DNA of 44,263 nucleotides from positions 1-44,263 of the forward strand of contig URQO01000010.1 in NCBI GenBank assembly GCA_900550135.1, read 5' to 3'. The translations under genes were made by a program, and so were the position numbers. The notes below the pieces were generated by a model. The model was not told where the DNA came from. It ran no database searches and saw nothing but the letters and a program-made list of their open reading frames with translations. Source of the stretch: an uncultured Eubacterium sp. Lineage in GTDB: Bacteria; Bacillota; Clostridia; Lachnospirales; Lachnospiraceae. This document shows positions 1-8,478 of this stretch, one piece after another (within the stretch, counting starts at the first letter, position 1; each line of letters begins with the position of its first letter).

Positions 1-2
1 TA

Positions 3-929
3 CTTATGACAACCACGGTATCGGCGGAAAATAAAAAACTACCAGTTACTGACAATAATGTTAAGGTGACAAAAATATCTAAAATAGATATCAATAAACC
101 CAAATGGTGTACTGGATGTTATGTGTACTGGAGAAATAATAGCTCCTGGATTACAAACATATATGGTCTTTCATCAGCAATGGGTGCTGAACCATATTGG
201 AGAATGGGTAAAAAAAGTCAATACTATGCAATATATAGGGTAGATGAGAAACATTACCTTATTATGACTTTTAGTGGTCTATATTTTATTGATGGATGGT
301 ATGTATCGAAAATGCCATCAGAAGAATTATTCCATAAATATGTTATGGAAGGTACAAGTCTGGATGTAATAAAATTAATTGATCCCGATGTATTACTCGG
401 TGATTACGTAGAGGAAGAATGTGAGAGTTGTCACCATTTGAAAGATGGAACAATAGCAAATATTGTATATAAAAAAGAATCTGGCAAATGGATTGTTGAA
501 AGAATTATGTATATTAAAGATGGTTCTGAAGCAGTCGAAAATTTACTTGACATTGATTATGACTTAATAAAAAATGAAAATCCAAATGAAGAAGCAGAGT
601 TTATTCAAAAACTGAAAAAGTTAAATGAAAAACAAAAAGAGCCTGTTAAGACAAAAGCCAAAACTCCAAGTAAAGTAAAAATCAAATCAGCAAAACGTAC
701 TGACAAGAAGAAAATAACAGTCAGATTTTATAAGGCAAAAAATGCAAAAAAATACCAGATTCAGTATGCATACAACAGAACGTTTAAAAATGCTAAAAAG
801 AAAATTACAGTAAAAAATAAACTGGTGTTAAAAGTAAAGGCAAAAAAGAACTGCTACATTAGAGTGCGTGGAATAAATCAAAACAAAAAAGGTAGGTGGT
901 CAAAAGTTAAAACAGTAAAGAAAAAATAA
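3..929 (+). CDS. Secreted protein with lysine-rich FN3-like C-terminal tail (5'-truncated)
   Basis: The reading frame is open to the window edge, so the true start is probably upstream. The first visible methionine (base 6) is followed almost at once by TVSAEN, which looks like a signal-peptidase cleavage site, so the signal peptide is probably outside the window. The central part (about residues 30-180) is rich in Trp, Tyr and Cys (WCTGC, CESCHH) and matches no family I recognise. The last roughly 90 residues are very rich in lysine and resemble a fibronectin-III strand pattern (KKYQIQYAYN, CYIRVRGI, GRWSKVKTVKKK). The same tail ends the metallophosphoesterase downstream. The tail is probably extracellular and may contact the anionic cell wall (inference). 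No sortase motif is present. Function unknown. Confidence 0.75.
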   Translation, partial: LMTTTVSAENKKLPVTDNNVKVTKISKIDINKPKWCTGCYVYWRNNSSWITNIYGLSSAMGAEPYWRMGKKSQYYAIYRVDEKHYLIMTFSGLYFIDGWYVSKMPSEELFHKYVMEGTSLDVIKLIDPDVLLGDYVEEECESCHHLKDGTIANIVYKKESGKWIVERIMYIKDGSEAVENLLDIDYDLIKNENPNEEAEFIQKLKKLNEKQKEPVKTKAKTPSKVKIKSAKRTDKKKITVRFYKAKNAKKYQIQYAYNRTFKNAKKKITVKNKLVLKVKAKKNCYIRVRGINQNKKGRWSKVKTVKKK

Positions 930-1479
930 TTAAGTTCAAAAAATAGGTTTAAAACAAATTTTTACAGCAAACCAACAAATTATTACAGATAAGAAGTTTT
1001 ATTTGGAAAGATGTTGTAAACTTATGGAAATGAATAAACTTATTTGTGGAGTTTAGAAAAGCGGTTATATATTTTCATGCCAATTCAATAAAATAAGAGT
1101 GAAAGAGATTTTCATTACAAATCTTATGAGAGAATGCAAAGCTTAAAATAACTTTGGGTGCTAAAACAAGAACGAAAAGCAGAGTTTTTTATTGAATTGG
1201 TATGGAAAGCTGACACCATTGGCATTAATCTACATTTTGTTTGTAAAATTAATGGTGTAGCAATGTTAAAGATAAAGCAAAAGGAACAAAATAAAAATAC
1301 AAGTTAAAGAGTAGGTGTAATATAACAGATTTAAAAAGGTTAGGTTAGAATCTAATGCTTTTAGACCGTTGTATTATACCTACTCCTTTTTCTTATAATA
1401 AATAGACTTTTTATGGAAATTATAGTATACTCAAACATAAAACAAAAATAACTTTTGTAGTAAATTTGGAGGCATAAAA
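930..1479. other. 550-bp gene-free region with three inverted repeats
   Basis: I see no credible gene here. There are three imperfect inverted repeats. The first has 18-base arms at 1076-1093 and 1187-1204 with one mismatch. The second has 8-base arms at 1213-1220 and 1250-1257. The third has 16-base arms at 1311-1326 and 1368-1383 with two positions that would be G-U in RNA, followed by a C/T-rich run ending in TTTTTCTT that could terminate transcription. The arrangement would suit a structured non-coding RNA or a decayed mobile element, but nothing identifies it as a known family. Confidence 0.4.
1311..1395 (+). terminator. Possible intrinsic terminator
   Basis: A long hairpin (arms 1311-1326 and 1368-1383) is followed by TCCTTTTTCTT. 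The loop is unusually large at about 41 bases and contains smaller pairings, so this could also be the 3' end of a structured RNA. It lies upstream of the YqeY gene, so it would end transcription coming from the left. Confidence 0.4.
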
Positions 1480-1917
1480 ATGGATATTAAAACATTACAA
1501 AAAGACATGATTGTAGCAATGAAAGCCAGAGATAAGGCAAGAAAGGAATCAATTTCAGCACTTATTCAGGCAGTAAAAAAGGTAGCTATTGATGAAGGAT
1601 GCAGAGATGATATTCCTGAAGAGATGGTAAACAAAGTTATTTTAAAGGAATTAAAAACAGTAAAAGAACAGATTGACAGTTGTCCTGATGACAGAACAGA
1701 TTTAAAGGAAGAATATCAGGCAAGATACGATGTATTTAGTGAGTATGCACCACAGTTGATGAGCGCAGAAGAAGTTGAAGCTGAGTTAAAAGAAAAGTTT
1801 GCTGATGTTTTGGCAACAGGAAACAAAGGACAGATTATGAAAGCCGTTATGCCGGCATTTAAGGGCAGAGCTGATGGAAAAGTAATTAACCAGTTAGTTT
1901 CAAAATTATGTAACTAA
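1480..1917 (+). CDS. GatB/YqeY domain protein
   Basis: This 145-residue protein has the size and composition of the stand-alone YqeY family (about 148 residues). The opening MDIKTLQKDMIVAMKARDK, the central RDDIPEEMVNKVILKELK and the C-terminal KGQIMKAVMPAFKGRADGK are characteristic. YqeY resembles the tail domain of GatB, the amidotransferase subunit that acts on Asp-tRNA-Asn and Glu-tRNA-Gln. Its own function is not firmly established. Start: ATG with GGAGG at 1468-1472, seven bases upstream. It appears monocistronic or weakly linked to the lipoprotein gene 45 bp downstream. The tRNA-dependent amidation theme recurs at aspS in this window, but no gatCAB is present. Confidence 0.9.
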   Translation: MDIKTLQKDMIVAMKARDKARKESISALIQAVKKVAIDEGCRDDIPEEMVNKVILKELKTVKEQIDSCPDDRTDLKEEYQARYDVFSEYAPQLMSAEEVEAELKEKFADVLATGNKGQIMKAVMPAFKGRADGKVINQLVSKLCN

Positions 1918-1962
1918 AAAAAGACGGCATATCTAATATGATGTTGTGTGATAGGAGAACAT

Positions 1963-3672
1963 ATGAAAGGATTTAAAAAAGTAGCAGCATTTGCATTGGC
2001 TACAGTTATGACTATTACAGTTATTCCAGGATGTAACAATGTGCCGGCTGAGTCAACAGATACCAATGCAAACAGCATTTCATATCAGTTTGCATACAAG
2101 GATCCGGGACTTGCATATGGAAAGATTAGCATTACTACAGAAAAGGCTGGTAATTACCAGTTGTATTGGGGGGATGAGGATGGCAACAAGCTTACATACA
2201 ATGGAGTAAATTTTTCAGAAATAGCAGATGTAACCACGGATAGCACATTAAGCACTTCTTATCAGGTTCCGTCTACATACACAGCCATACCTGAAGGAGC
2301 AAAGAAAGTATTGCTGTTAGATGACGACTCTAAGACAGTATGTACTTATGACATACCACAGTCAAAACAGTTTGCAGAAGGTGAGCCTACATACAAGTTT
2401 GGTTTAATGAGCGACGTGCATTTTAACAGATATCCTGAAGAATACAGCAAGGATGATCAGTCAGTGCCGGCTTTTAACAATGCACTAAAATTTATTAATG
2501 ACCAGTCTATTGATTTTGTAGGATTGACAGGTGATTTAAGCAATCAGGGTGAAGACGATTCATACAAGAAGTTTAATGCAGCAATAAACAAATATCCTGA
2601 TATGACGGTTTATACATGTATGGGAAACCATGATGTATCATGGACAGGCAGTGCAGAAAAACATGTAAAATCATTTGCAAAGCAAATTAATACAAATAGA
2701 ACAAAAGACAAAAATGTAAAAGACATAGATACAAATGGCGTTGATTTTTCCTATGAGAAAAATGGTGACATATTTATATTCTTTAGTCAGACTAAGGCTT
2801 CATATAACAAATACACATATTTGGTAACACCACAGCAGCTTACATGGCTTGAAAAAACATTAAACAAGTACGCAGGAAAAAATGTATATTTATTCTTCCA
2901 TACATATCTTGCAGATGAAAAGGGCAATGTAACAAAGGCAGTTGGAAATTTAATCAACCCGGGAGGATACACTTATAATCTTACATACGTATTTGGCAAC
3001 CCAAGCGAAGTCCGTATGAGAAAGATATTAAATAAGTATCCTAATGTAACAATGTTTAGTGGACATTCACATTGGGCATATGACCAGCAAAAATACAATC
3101 CAAGTTTAAATATTGGAAATATTAATTCTAAAAAAACAGGAGCTTCCCTGGTTCACTTGGCAAGTGTTAGCGCACCAAGAACAATAGAAGAGAACGCAAC
3201 AAAACGAGATGAAAATAATGGTGTTCGTTCAGAAGGAACTGTTGCAGTAAAATACAAAAACAGTACAGTATATATGGGAACTGATTTTGTAAAGGGAGAG
3301 TATCTTGCTTATGCCACATATTTAAATAAAGATGGTAAGAAAGGTACTCCCGAAAAAGCAATTAAGACAGGAAAAACAAGAATTACATCTGTTGGAAAAG
3401 TAAAAAAGGTTTCAAAAAAATCTAAAAAATACAAGGTTACTATTAAATATAAGAAGGTAAAACCGGTCTATAAATATGAAATAGTTTATTCAACAAATGG
3501 AAAGTTTAAGAAACATGTTAAGACAAAAAGAACTAACAAACAAAGCTATACGCTTACAAACTTAAGAAGAAAAACTACATATTACATAAAAGTAAGGGCT
3601 TACAGATATCAGTTTGGAGAGAAAGTTTATGGCGCATGGTCAAAACTAAGAAGGGTAAAAATTAAAAAATAA
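1963..3672 (+). CDS. Lipoprotein metallophosphoesterase with lysine-rich FN3-like tail
   Basis: Calcineurin-like phosphoesterase of about 569 residues. The five metal-binding blocks are visible in order: DVH (in GLMSDVHF), GDL (in GLTGDLSNQG), GNHD (in CMGNHDVSW), FFHTY, and GHSH (in FSGHSHWAY). The N-terminus is a lipoprotein signal ending VIPGCNN, so Cys is the likely lipidation site and the enzyme acts outside the membrane. The last roughly 110 residues form a lysine-rich FN3-like module ending RAYRYQFGEKVYGAWSKL, related to the tail of the first gene. I chose ATG 1963, with AGGAG at 1953-1957, over the GTG at 1948. The substrate (nucleotide, phospholipid or wall polymer) cannot be told from sequence. 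Confidence 0.9.
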   Translation: MKGFKKVAAFALATVMTITVIPGCNNVPAESTDTNANSISYQFAYKDPGLAYGKISITTEKAGNYQLYWGDEDGNKLTYNGVNFSEIADVTTDSTLSTSYQVPSTYTAIPEGAKKVLLLDDDSKTVCTYDIPQSKQFAEGEPTYKFGLMSDVHFNRYPEEYSKDDQSVPAFNNALKFINDQSIDFVGLTGDLSNQGEDDSYKKFNAAINKYPDMTVYTCMGNHDVSWTGSAEKHVKSFAKQINTNRTKDKNVKDIDTNGVDFSYEKNGDIFIFFSQTKASYNKYTYLVTPQQLTWLEKTLNKYAGKNVYLFFHTYLADEKGNVTKAVGNLINPGGYTYNLTYVFGNPSEVRMRKILNKYPNVTMFSGHSHWAYDQQKYNPSLNIGNINSKKTGASLVHLASVSAPRTIEENATKRDENNGVRSEGTVAVKYKNSTVYMGTDFVKGEYLAYATYLNKDGKKGTPEKAIKTGKTRITSVGKVKKVSKKSKKYKVTIKYKKVKPVYKYEIVYSTNGKFKKHVKTKRTNKQSYTLTNLRRKTTYYIKVRAYRYQFGEKVYGAWSKLRRVKIKK

Positions 3673-3674
3673 TT

Positions 3675-4520
3675 ATGGATAATAAAAGAAAAAATAATAA
3701 GAGAAATAATAAAACAAATACAAGAAAAAAAATAAAAAACAAATCAAAGATGGGATTTAAGAAAGTTGTAACAATAGATTTGCTTCTAATTGTAGCAATA
3801 CTTGCAATGTTTATTTTTGTAAAATGCAGATATCGTGATGCATTTACAGACAAAGGAAATTACAAGTCAGTATCTTTGGATGGCACATGGTACAAGGTGG
3901 ATTTGGATCAGATGTATGTGATGAAAATGAATGATGAAAATTATTCTATAACGGATGTTTATGGAGAACAGTCAAAAAAAGGCACATATGAAATAGGAAA
4001 TCATGCGTTAAAGATTGACGACAAAGTTTATTCCATGAAGTACTGTGACGAGAAAAAAGATTATAAAAATATAATTGATGGTGATGATAAAGATTATTAT
4101 CTGAAAAAATATTTCTACACAATAGATGATGATGGAAAACAAATCTTCTATTTTAGCAATGAAGAAGATGCAGCAGATCTTATGGATTACAATTGTCAGA
4201 CAAATGATTATTATGAAAAGGAAGGTATGTTTGACAAAAATGGATTTGCCATTGATGATGATGGAGTACTTTTGGCATATAATGGAGATGCCAGAGAAGT
4301 AACACTTCCATCAAAAGTAAAGGCAATTGGCGAAAATGCTTTCTCATATGATTATGATAGAGCATTAAATACAGAAAAGGTTATTGTGCCAAAAACTGTA
4401 AAGAATATTTATGGTGATGGTTTTGCATTTTCAAAAGTTAAAACTGTAGTTATTGAAGATTCAAATACTCAGATTGACAGCAGAGCATTTGATGATAGCA
4501 ATATAACAGTTGAAAAATAA
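3675..4520 (+). CDS. Membrane-anchored BspA-like leucine-rich-repeat protein
   Basis: This 281-residue protein starts two bases after the metallophosphoesterase stop, with no clear ribosome site, so it is probably translated by coupling. It has a basic Asn/Lys-rich cytoplasmic N-terminus (residues 1-33), one membrane segment (about 34-54, VVTIDLLLIVAILAMFIF) and an acidic extracellular part. The C-terminal third carries degenerate BspA-type repeats (VTLPSKVKAIGENAFSY, VIVPKTVKNIYGDGFAF, VVIEDSNTQIDSRAF). Such repeats usually mediate protein or surface contacts. The aspartate-rich stretch at about residues 120-150 (DGDDKDYYLKK, DDDGK) might bind cations, but that is inference. An internal ATG at 3750 is a possible alternative start. 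Confidence 0.8.
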   Translation: MDNKRKNNKRNNKTNTRKKIKNKSKMGFKKVVTIDLLLIVAILAMFIFVKCRYRDAFTDKGNYKSVSLDGTWYKVDLDQMYVMKMNDENYSITDVYGEQSKKGTYEIGNHALKIDDKVYSMKYCDEKKDYKNIIDGDDKDYYLKKYFYTIDDDGKQIFYFSNEEDAADLMDYNCQTNDYYEKEGMFDKNGFAIDDDGVLLAYNGDAREVTLPSKVKAIGENAFSYDYDRALNTEKVIVPKTVKNIYGDGFAFSKVKTVVIEDSNTQIDSRAFDDSNITVEK

Positions 4521-4576
4521 AAATATTAATAATAAGTTTATAGAAGTGTGTGTTCTGTTGATAGGATTGCACAAGT

Positions 4577-4656
4577 AAAAAACAGTCGGAAACGAAACTG
4601 ATATGATTTCCCCTAATTAGATAAGGGGCATATCAAATAGTTTTCGGCTGTTTTTT
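4577..4656 (+). terminator. Intrinsic terminator after the LRR gene
   Basis: Long nested hairpin: AACAGTCGGAAAC pairs (imperfectly) with TTTTCGGCTGTT, CATATC with GATATG, and CCCCT with AGGGG at the tip. It ends in TTTTTT. It separates the surface-protein genes from the pst operon. The minus-strand reading contains TTTGATATGCCCC, a motif echoed near 37505. Confidence 0.8.
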
Positions 4657-4737
4657 ATGTAATAAGAAATTCCTTCACAATTTCTTCTTTGCTATTACTC
4701 AGAGAGATGCATTTGGTGGCAAAGATAGGGAAAAGTT

Positions 4738-4777
4738 TTTTACATTGATTTAACATTACTGTGTCTTTTCATTTTAC
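4738..4777 (+). promoter_or_regulatory. Probable Pho box upstream of pstS
   Basis: TTTTAC (4738-4743) and TTTAAC (4749-4754) are spaced exactly 11 bp apart. A third TTTTAC at 4772-4777 is displaced by one base from the same register. This matches the TTAACA-type direct repeats with 11-bp period bound by PhoP/PhoB regulators in Firmicutes. A possible -10 (TATAAC, 4786-4791) follows, so the boxes would overlap the -35 region, as expected for activation. The rest of 4521-4856 holds only the terminator and this regulatory stretch. Confidence 0.65.
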
Positions 4778-4856
4778 ACAACTTTTATAACATATAGGAG
4801 TGTTGAAGAGTACTATCACACTTAGTAAGAATAGTTTAATTTTAAAGGAGACGAAA

Positions 4857-5738
4857 ATGAAGAAGAAATTTTTAGCAGTAGTAGCTGCAACAGTAATCAC
4901 AACATTAGCATTTACAGGATGTGGAAAATCATCAAACAATAAGGATGCCGCATCAGATAAAGGAGTGACAGGAGAAATCAATGTAATTTCCAGAGAAGAT
5001 GGCTCAGGTACAAGAGGAGCTTTTGTAGAACTTCTGGGAATTATGGATGATAAAGAAAACGACATCACAACAACATCAGCTGAGGTAACAAACTCAACAT
5101 CAGTTATGCTTAGCACAGTTGCTCAGAATGAAAAAGCAATCGGTTATGTTTCACTTGGCTCATTATCAAGCGATGTAAAGGCAGTTCAGGTTGACGGAGT
5201 AGACGCAACAGCAGAAAACATTAAAGCCGGTACATACAAAGTATCAAGACCATTTAATCTTGCTTACCAGGATGGAAAACTTACAGACTTAGACAAAGAC
5301 TTTATCAAGTTCATTATGAGTGATGAAGGTCAGAAGACTGTAGACAAAGAAGGATACATCAGCTTAGATTCAGAAGGAAAATACGAAGCAAGTGGATTAA
5401 AGGGAAAAATCACTCTTGCAGGATCAACATCAGTAGCACCACTTATGGATGTGTTAAAGGATGAATATATCAAGTTAAATCCTGATGTAACAATTGAAAT
5501 TCAGGAATCAGGTTCATCAGCAGGTATCCAGTCAGCAATTGAAGGCGCAACAGAAATCGGTATGTCATCAAGAGAATTAAAAGATGATGAAGCATCAAAA
5601 CTTACATCAAAGCAGATTGCAATGGATGGTATTGCAGTAATCGTAAATAAAGCAAATACAATTACAAACTTAACATCAGACCAGATTAAGTCAGTATACA
5701 CAGGTGATGTAACAACTTGGGATGATCTTAACAAATAA
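4857..5738 (+). CDS. pstS: Phosphate ABC transporter substrate-binding lipoprotein, circularly permuted
   Basis: About 293 residues, starting at ATG 4857 behind AAAGGAG; the longer frame from 4800 has no ribosome site. The lipoprotein signal ends LAFTGCGK. Typical PstS phosphate-binding motifs are present but in reverse order. ISREDGSGTRGAF (about residues 44-56) and GYVSLGSL, normally in the second half, come first. GSTSVAPLM (about 189-197), ESGSSAGIQSAIEG, IGMSSREL and DGIAVIVNKAN, normally first, come last, and the protein ends at TWDDLNK where the lobes would usually join. This is a circular permutation of the type-II binding-protein fold. Full phosphate binding should be possible because all loops are kept. 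First gene of pstS-C-A-B-phoU and probably Pho-regulated. Confidence 0.93.
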   Translation: MKKKFLAVVAATVITTLAFTGCGKSSNNKDAASDKGVTGEINVISREDGSGTRGAFVELLGIMDDKENDITTTSAEVTNSTSVMLSTVAQNEKAIGYVSLGSLSSDVKAVQVDGVDATAENIKAGTYKVSRPFNLAYQDGKLTDLDKDFIKFIMSDEGQKTVDKEGYISLDSEGKYEASGLKGKITLAGSTSVAPLMDVLKDEYIKLNPDVTIEIQESGSSAGIQSAIEGATEIGMSSRELKDDEASKLTSKQIAMDGIAVIVNKANTITNLTSDQIKSVYTGDVTTWDDLNK

Positions 5739-5756
5739 AAGTAGGAGAAAAAAGTC

Positions 5757-6608
5757 TTGAATAAAACATTAGAAGTTTTAATGAAGGCAGTATTCCTAAT
5801 ATGTGCATGTATCTCCATAGCAGCAGTAATACTAATTTGTATCTTTATGTTTGCTAATGGAGTGCCTGCTATAAAGGAAATAGGATTGTTCAAATTTATC
5901 TTTGGTACAGATTGGAAACCAAGTCAGGGTATTTTTGGAATAGGTCCTATGATTATAGGAAGCATATATGTTACGGCAGGAGCAATGATAGTGGGAGTAC
6001 CAATTGGATTGTTGACTGCCGTATTTTTAGCAAAGTACTGTCCTAAAAAAATATATAAATTTGTAAAACCATTAGTTAATCTTATGGCCGGAATTCCATC
6101 TATTATCTACGGATTCTTTGGATTAGTAGTGATAATACCGGTCATACAAGATACATTTGGCACCTCAGGAAAAGGAGTTTTGGCAGCGTCCATTCTACTA
6201 GGAATGATGATTCTCCCTACAATAATCAACACTGCTGAATCTTCAATAAAGGCAGTGCCTCAGTGCTACTACGAAGGCGCTTTGGCACTGGGTGCCACAA
6301 AAGAAAGAAGCATATTTAAAACAGTAATACCTGCTGCAAAGTCAGGAGTAATGTCAGGCATAATCCTAGGAATGGGAAGAGCTATTGGCGAGACTATGGC
6401 AGTAGTAATGGTTGCAGGAAACCAGGCAATGATACCTGACAGCATTCTTAGTGGTACAAGAACATTAACATCAAACATTGTGTTGGAAATGGCATACGCA
6501 CCACAGGGAATGCATAGAAATGCACTTATTGCAACAGCAGTTGTATTGTTTGTATTTATTTTGATAATAAATGTATGTTTCTCGATAGTAAATTCAAAGA
6601 ATAAGTAA
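5757..6608 (+). CDS. pstC: Phosphate ABC transporter permease PstC
   Basis: This 283-residue integral membrane protein has about six hydrophobic segments and the binding-protein-dependent permease signature around EGALALGATKERSIFKTVIP, which contacts the ATPase. GIPSIIYGFFGLVVIIP is typical of PstC/PstA. It starts 18 bp after pstS with AGGAG at 5743-5747 and a TTG start codon at 5757; the ATG at 5781 is a less well placed alternative. With PstA it forms the membrane channel for high-affinity phosphate import. Confidence 0.95.
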   Translation: MNKTLEVLMKAVFLICACISIAAVILICIFMFANGVPAIKEIGLFKFIFGTDWKPSQGIFGIGPMIIGSIYVTAGAMIVGVPIGLLTAVFLAKYCPKKIYKFVKPLVNLMAGIPSIIYGFFGLVVIIPVIQDTFGTSGKGVLAASILLGMMILPTIINTAESSIKAVPQCYYEGALALGATKERSIFKTVIPAAKSGVMSGIILGMGRAIGETMAVVMVAGNQAMIPDSILSGTRTLTSNIVLEMAYAPQGMHRNALIATAVVLFVFILIINVCFSIVNSKNK

Positions 6609-6624
6609 AGAAGATAGAGGAATC

Positions 6625-7548
6625 ATGAATAAAGAAATTAGTAACAGAAAGTTACTGGAGTCAAAAGAAAATTTGAAATTGATTCATGCAAAACAGAAAC
6701 TAAAAGAGTACATAAAAAAGCCCGGTTCGCTGATAATGCTTATTCTCATTATGTTAGCTGCATTAATCACAGTGGCATCTATGGTTTATCTTGTTGTGTA
6801 CATATTAATAAACGGTATTCCTTATATTAATGGAGATTTGTTTGCATGGGAGTACAATTCAAAGAATGTATCCATGACACCGGCAATAATAAATACCTTA
6901 ATTGTAGTGGCTCTAACATTGGTAGTAGCCGTACCTGTTGGAATTGCAGCAGCCATATATCTGGTTGAATATGCAAAGCGTGGGTCAAAGCTGGTAAAAG
7001 TAATTAGACTTACTACAGAAACATTAGCAGGAATTCCTTCCATTGTGTTTGGTTTGTTTGGTTTTTTGGCATTGGTCATAGCTTTTAAGTGGGGATATTC
7101 CATGATAGCCGGAGTATTAACACTTGCTATGATGGTGCTTCCAACCATTATAAGAACCACCGAGGAAGCATTACTTGCAGTACCTGACATGTACAGAGAA
7201 GGAAGTTTTGGACTTGGTGCAGGTAAAATAAGAACAATATTTAAAATTGTTCTTCCGGCAGCAGTACCTGGAATTTTGTCAGGAGTTATCCTTTCAATAG
7301 GTAGAATTGTAGGTGAAAGTGCAGCACTTATCTTTACAGCAGGATCAGTGGCAGCAGTTCCTAATGGGTTATTCTCATCTACAAGAACATTGGCAGTGCA
7401 TATGTATTGCCTACTTTCAGAAGGATTATATACAAATCAGGCATACGCAACTGCAGTTATTTTGTTGGGAATTGTATTACTTATTAACTTTCTGTCAGGA
7501 CTTTTGGCAAAAAGAGTGAGTGCAAAGGATGTAAACGAGGAACAGTAA
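6625..7548 (+). CDS. pstA: Phosphate ABC transporter permease PstA
   Basis: This 307-residue partner of PstC starts 16 bp downstream of it at ATG with AGAGGA. It has a longer charged cytoplasmic N-terminus (residues 1-35) and then about six membrane segments. The permease loop reads EGSFGLGAGKIRTIFKIVLP, and GIPSIVFGLFGFLALV is the conserved PstA/PstC stretch. It ends with a short charged tail. Followed by an unusual 177-bp gap before pstB. Confidence 0.95.
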   Translation: MNKEISNRKLLESKENLKLIHAKQKLKEYIKKPGSLIMLILIMLAALITVASMVYLVVYILINGIPYINGDLFAWEYNSKNVSMTPAIINTLIVVALTLVVAVPVGIAAAIYLVEYAKRGSKLVKVIRLTTETLAGIPSIVFGLFGFLALVIAFKWGYSMIAGVLTLAMMVLPTIIRTTEEALLAVPDMYREGSFGLGAGKIRTIFKIVLPAAVPGILSGVILSIGRIVGESAALIFTAGSVAAVPNGLFSSTRTLAVHMYCLLSEGLYTNQAYATAVILLGIVLLINFLSGLLAKRVSAKDVNEEQ

Positions 7549-7560
7549 AGCAACTCAACA

Positions 7561-7665
7561 ATAGTTACAATAATTATGGGGAGTCTTAAAACAACCCGTA
7601 CTATTACAACAATGAATTATAGTTGTAACGACCTTGGAGAGGGTCTTAAAAAAATACTACTATTA
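7561..7665 (+). repeat. Degenerate direct repeat and hairpin in the pstA-pstB gap
   Basis: GTCTTAAAA occurs at 7583-7591 and 7643-7651, and TACTATTA at 7599-7606 and 7658-7665, giving an approximately 60-bp degenerate duplication. GTTACAA (7564-7570) can pair with TTGTAAC (7623-7629), enclosing the first copy. The structure lies inside the operon, where it could affect mRNA stability or the pstB:pstA ratio (inference). Confidence 0.45.
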
Positions 7666-7725
7666 AATACAAGGAAGAGATATATCTGTAAATGAGCAAA
7701 TCATTTTAATATATCGGGAAATAAA

Positions 7726-8475
7726 ATGGGAAAATTTGACATAGAAAATATGGAACTTCATTACGGTGATTTCCATGCTATAAAAAATGTAAATTTAAAT
7801 ATTCCGGCAAATGAAATTACAGCATTTATCGGACCTTCCGGATGTGGAAAGTCAACAGTATTAAAGTCTTTAAACAGAATGAATGACCTTATACCTGACT
7901 GTAAAATTGAAGGAAAAATCATGCTGGATGGAGTGGACATTTACAAAGACATTGATGTAAATATTTTAAGAAAAAGAGTAGGTATGGTATTCCAGAAACC
8001 AAATCTTTTCCCAATGAGTATATATGACAACATTGCTTATGGCCCAAGAACTCATGGAATACATTCCAAGGCAAAGCTGGATGAAATAGTGGAGCGTACA
8101 TTAAAGCAGGCAGCAATCTGGAATGAAACAAAGGACAAATTAAAGAAAAGTGCTCTTGCCATGTCAGGTGGACAACAGCAACGACTTTGTATTGCAAGAG
8201 CCTTGGCTGTAAATCCTGAAGTAATATTGATGGATGAGCCTACATCAGCCCTTGATCCAATCTCCACATCGAAAATAGAAGATTTGGCAATAGAACTAAA
8301 AAAAGATTATACCGTAATTATGGTAACTCATAATATGCAACAGGCAGCAAGAATTTCTGATAAAACAGCATTTTTCCTGCTTGGTGAAGTAGTAGAATTT
8401 AGTGAAACAGAGCAAATGTTCTCAATGCCTAAAGACAAGAGAACCGAAGATTATATTACAGGAAGGTTTGGTTAA
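7726..8475 (+). CDS. pstB: Phosphate ABC transporter ATPase PstB
   Basis: 249 residues, the usual PstB length. Walker A GPSGCGKST (about residues 36-44), the Q-loop in MVFQKPNLFPMSIYDNIAYG, signature MSGGQQQRLCIARALA, Walker B EVILMDEPTSALDP and the switch histidine in VTHNMQQAAR are all intact. It powers import through PstC/PstA. ATG start at 7726 with a weak upstream site (CGGGA). It is followed three bases later by phoU. Confidence 0.97.
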   Translation: MGKFDIENMELHYGDFHAIKNVNLNIPANEITAFIGPSGCGKSTVLKSLNRMNDLIPDCKIEGKIMLDGVDIYKDIDVNILRKRVGMVFQKPNLFPMSIYDNIAYGPRTHGIHSKAKLDEIVERTLKQAAIWNETKDKLKKSALAMSGGQQQRLCIARALAVNPEVILMDEPTSALDPISTSKIEDLAIELKKDYTVIMVTHNMQQAARISDKTAFFLLGEVVEFSETEQMFSMPKDKRTEDYITGRFG

Positions 8476-8478
8476 AAT

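Noticed and set aside
7576..7695. 39-codon open frame in the pstA-pstB gap
   Set aside because: No ribosome site before the ATG, no recognisable motif, and it coincides with the repeat/hairpin structure.
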